A DNA stretch of 64,000 nt from Bursaphelenchus xylophilus (taxonomy: Eukaryota; Nematoda; Chromadorea; Rhabditida; Aphelenchoididae), in contig CAJFCV020000002.1 of NCBI GenBank assembly GCA_904066235.2, positions 11,160,001 to 11,224,000 on the forward strand, given 5' to 3'. Positions 63,301 through 64,000 of the stretch are shown piece by piece. The number at the start of each line of letters is the position of its first letter. Position 1 is the first letter of the stretch. The position numbers and the translations under genes are program-made. Below the pieces are notes generated by a model, which saw only the letters and a list, made by a program, of their open reading frames with translations, did no database searches and was not told the origin of the DNA.

Positions 63301-64000
63301 AAGCCCCAGTGTGGAAAAATGAGATTATTACGAGAGAGTAATGTCCAGAGTACCCAGTGGATTGCAAAAAATCATTTTAAATCCTCATTTTTGCGGTTAA
63401 AATACGATTTTTCTAGGCTAATGCCCAATTTTCAGTCGTTGCCGCTTCCTTCTCCCAACCAGCGGTCTCCGCCCCGTCCAGAACAATCGAACCGCCCAAA
63501 CCCACTCCCCCTCGAGCTCAGCGTGGCCCACAAGCGGGCGTCGGCCGGGTTCAGCAACAGATCCTTCGGAATCAGGGCGCAGTTCGTGCTCCCGCGCCGG
63601 CTCAACCGCTTTACGGCCAGAATAAGGCGAGAATTCTGAAGTTGGAGGAGGAAAATAAGGTGAGGAAAGGGGAGTTGGGAAGATTGGAGGGAATAGAGAA
63701 GCTTGAGGGGAATTTAGGAGTGAATCGGAATGCCAATTTTGCAATTTTTCGTGGTGGGACCAAAATTTTTTTTTGATTTTAATTTTTTTGATGGCAAAAG
63801 TTGAATTTGATATTGTAAAATCTTAGTGAGAGCTGTAAAGAAGATTTTAGGCTTGAAAAAAATTGAATTTTACTAATTTTTTGTGGAATTTTGAGATTTT
63901 TTGAAATATTTTTTTTTTTCAAAAATTGACGAAATAAATGAAATTGTTGTTGTTATAAATTATTTAGAGGTCTTTAGAGGAAATTTTCAGCCAATTAAAA
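51341..64000 (+). CDS. npp-21: nucleoporin TPR/Megator, N-terminal 1336 residues (3' end outside window)
   Basis: Exons 51341-51425, 51464-51568, 51971-52245, 52285-52398, 52730-53111, 53193-53261, 54511-55000, 55365-55688, 56369-56629, 56961-57490, 59126-59187, 59340-59413, 59509-59821, 60712-60894, 61444-61566, 62007-62400, 63436-63659, 63991 onward; phases all agree. The protein is almost entirely coiled coil. The diagnostic segment at about 350-410 (SPAAQETLSLLK, SLTEIYAAHIDL, EAFQAQTPILRQRTAQYEEA) matches the TPR pattern SPAA...LL...TEIY...AP.L..QR..YE. KVKALAVKFREELKSA near 1225 matches the segment after the long coil, followed by an Ala/Pro-rich linker. TPR forms the nuclear basket filaments of the pore. 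An upstream in-frame ATG at 51128 could extend the N-terminus. Introns carry many tandem repeats, one giant palindrome and two tRNA-like relics. Confidence 0.9.
52506..52583 (-). pseudogene. tRNA-like sequence in TPR intron 4
   Basis: The minus strand has TAGTCTAACCGGTAGTGTG, TTAGTCTATCATTCAAAT and GGTTCGAATCCCACTGGATG. The 3' block is identical to 33744-33820. Stems do not close properly. Confidence 0.5.
53297..54472. repeat. giant ~1.2-kb palindrome forming TPR intron 6
   Basis: Two arms of roughly 570 bp are near-perfect complements, e.g. GATGTGTTCTATGCCAAGGA against TCCTTGGCATAGAACACATC and CCGGTTTTACCTGGTTTTAG against CTAAAACCAGGTAAAACCGG. The unpaired centre is about 30 bp near 53874-53903. 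The intron is 53262-54510, so both splice sites lie about 35 nt outside the stem. Confidence 0.92.
55230..55298 (-). pseudogene. tRNA-like sequence (Arg-UCU-like loop) in TPR intron 7
   Basis: The minus strand has TTTTAGTCTAGTGGTAGTGA, a perfect anticodon stem TTTGC/GCAAA around TTTCTAC (anticodon TCT), and GAGTTCGATTCCGC. The acceptor halves do not pair and the T stem has a mismatch, so a pseudogene is likely. Confidence 0.5.
55735..56200. repeat. four ~130-bp tandem units with CGTGGTGGGACC in TPR intron 8
   Basis: Each unit has CGGAATGCCAAACTTTCGTG, GTGGGACCAAGTTGAGGG, TTGATGGATGGGA and AGACATTTTGCGCTGTTTTT. Starts near 55738, 55878, 56018, 56154 (last partial). Confidence 0.85.
57520..58900. 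repeat. ~170-bp tandem repeat (about 8 units) filling TPR intron 10
   Basis: Units contain GAAATTGAGGTAAAATACGA, GATAGGGCT(A/G)TGATATAAAA, GATGCCTTGTAGGGTATTTT and GATTGGAAAAA. Copies have diverged and differ in length. Confidence 0.85.
59990..60680. repeat. ~135-bp tandem repeat (five units) in TPR intron 13
   Basis: Units share GCTAAAATACGGATTTTAAA, TTTTTCGTC(C/G)AAAAATC, GGCAAAAAATCGTATTTTA and AATGAGATT(C/T)(A/T)AAATATTTTTT. They start near 60050, 60190, 60325, 60470 and 60598. Confidence 0.85.
60930..61345. repeat. four ~125-bp units with GTTTTCGTGGTGGGACC in TPR intron 14
   Basis: The motif occurs at about 60939, 61069, 61195 and 61311, each after GGATGA(C/T)TTGGCGC or ATATGGATT-type sequence. 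Confidence 0.85.
61780..62020. repeat. 128-bp duplication of the intron 15/exon 16 junction
   Basis: TATTTTCAGGCCGCTACCGCC occurs at about 61870 and again at 61998, with matching upstream DNA (AAATTGGATGTAAAATTAAT, ACCTAAAATAAGGTCAAAAA). The second copy continues into the long coding exon; the first runs into a stop codon after eleven codons. Confidence 0.85.
62430..63425. repeat. dispersed direct repeats in TPR intron 16
   Basis: GGTGATTATCAGAAAG, GGGACTATACTGGAGAATGA and CAGTTTTGGACCAT(A/G)TTG occur near 62475 and 62815. AGAAGCCCC.GT...AATGAGATTA and AGAGTACC(C/T)AGTGGATT occur near 62620 and 63298. Confidence 0.75.

Overview
The window is nuclear DNA from a nematode, most likely a rhabditid close to Caenorhabditis. 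The evidence is compact genes with short AT-rich introns ending in TTTTCAG, homologues of nematode ast-1 (ERG/FLI-type ETS factor) and npp-21 (nucleoporin TPR), a canonical tRNA-Trp(CCA), and dispersed inverted-repeat elements whose termini (CAGTCTGTCGGGAAAATAATG type) I remember from C. elegans. I assembled gene models by hand from splice sites. For every multi-exon gene except the first, exon phases close exactly.

Layout. 1-4.4 kb: a clipped exon at the left edge, a degenerate tRNA-like sequence, two arrays of a GCAC-N-GTGC palindrome and four short TA-inserting MITEs. 4.5-8.0 kb (+): a type I membrane protein with signal peptide, one TM segment and a Lys-rich tail. 8.2-12.7 kb (-): a secreted pepsin-fold protein whose two catalytic aspartate motifs are both degraded. 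A small TATA-promoter gene (+) is nested in its second intron, and an inverted paralogue of that gene lies at 14.1-14.7 kb (-). 15.2-23.5 kb (-): three tandem paralogues of an undescribed short single-pass membrane protein family that begins MDY(K/Q)KL; two carry a PPxY motif at the same residues. A possible fourth start is cut by the window edge. 24.6-31.6 kb (-): ast-1, six exons, 369 aa. 38.8-44.9 kb (-): a 718-aa helical-repeat (armadillo-like) protein in nine exons. 45.25 kb (+): tRNA-Trp. 51.3 kb to the right edge (+): the first 1336 residues of the TPR/Megator nucleoporin, continuing beyond the window.

Non-coding structure is unusually rich. About 300 copies by eye of a palindromic 9-11-mer, GCAC-(A/T/C/G)-GTGC flanked by T and A tracts, occur in clusters between 0.8 and 49.6 kb. 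Spacer sequences differ between clusters and are tandemly amplified separately, with periods from about 34 to about 200 bp. The motif is missing from about 3.4-18.3 kb and from all of the TPR gene. Two introns (intron 6 of TPR, intron 1 of the third MDY gene) consist almost entirely of a giant palindrome with the splice sites at its base. Other repeats include hAT-like and PIF/Harbinger-like MITEs with visible target duplications, a family of tRNA-like fragments, and tandem minisatellites in the TPR introns.

The genes do not form an obvious pathway. Shared themes are local gene duplication (inverted pair, tandem trio) and strong repeat activity in introns and intergenic DNA. All functional calls are from sequence reading alone.
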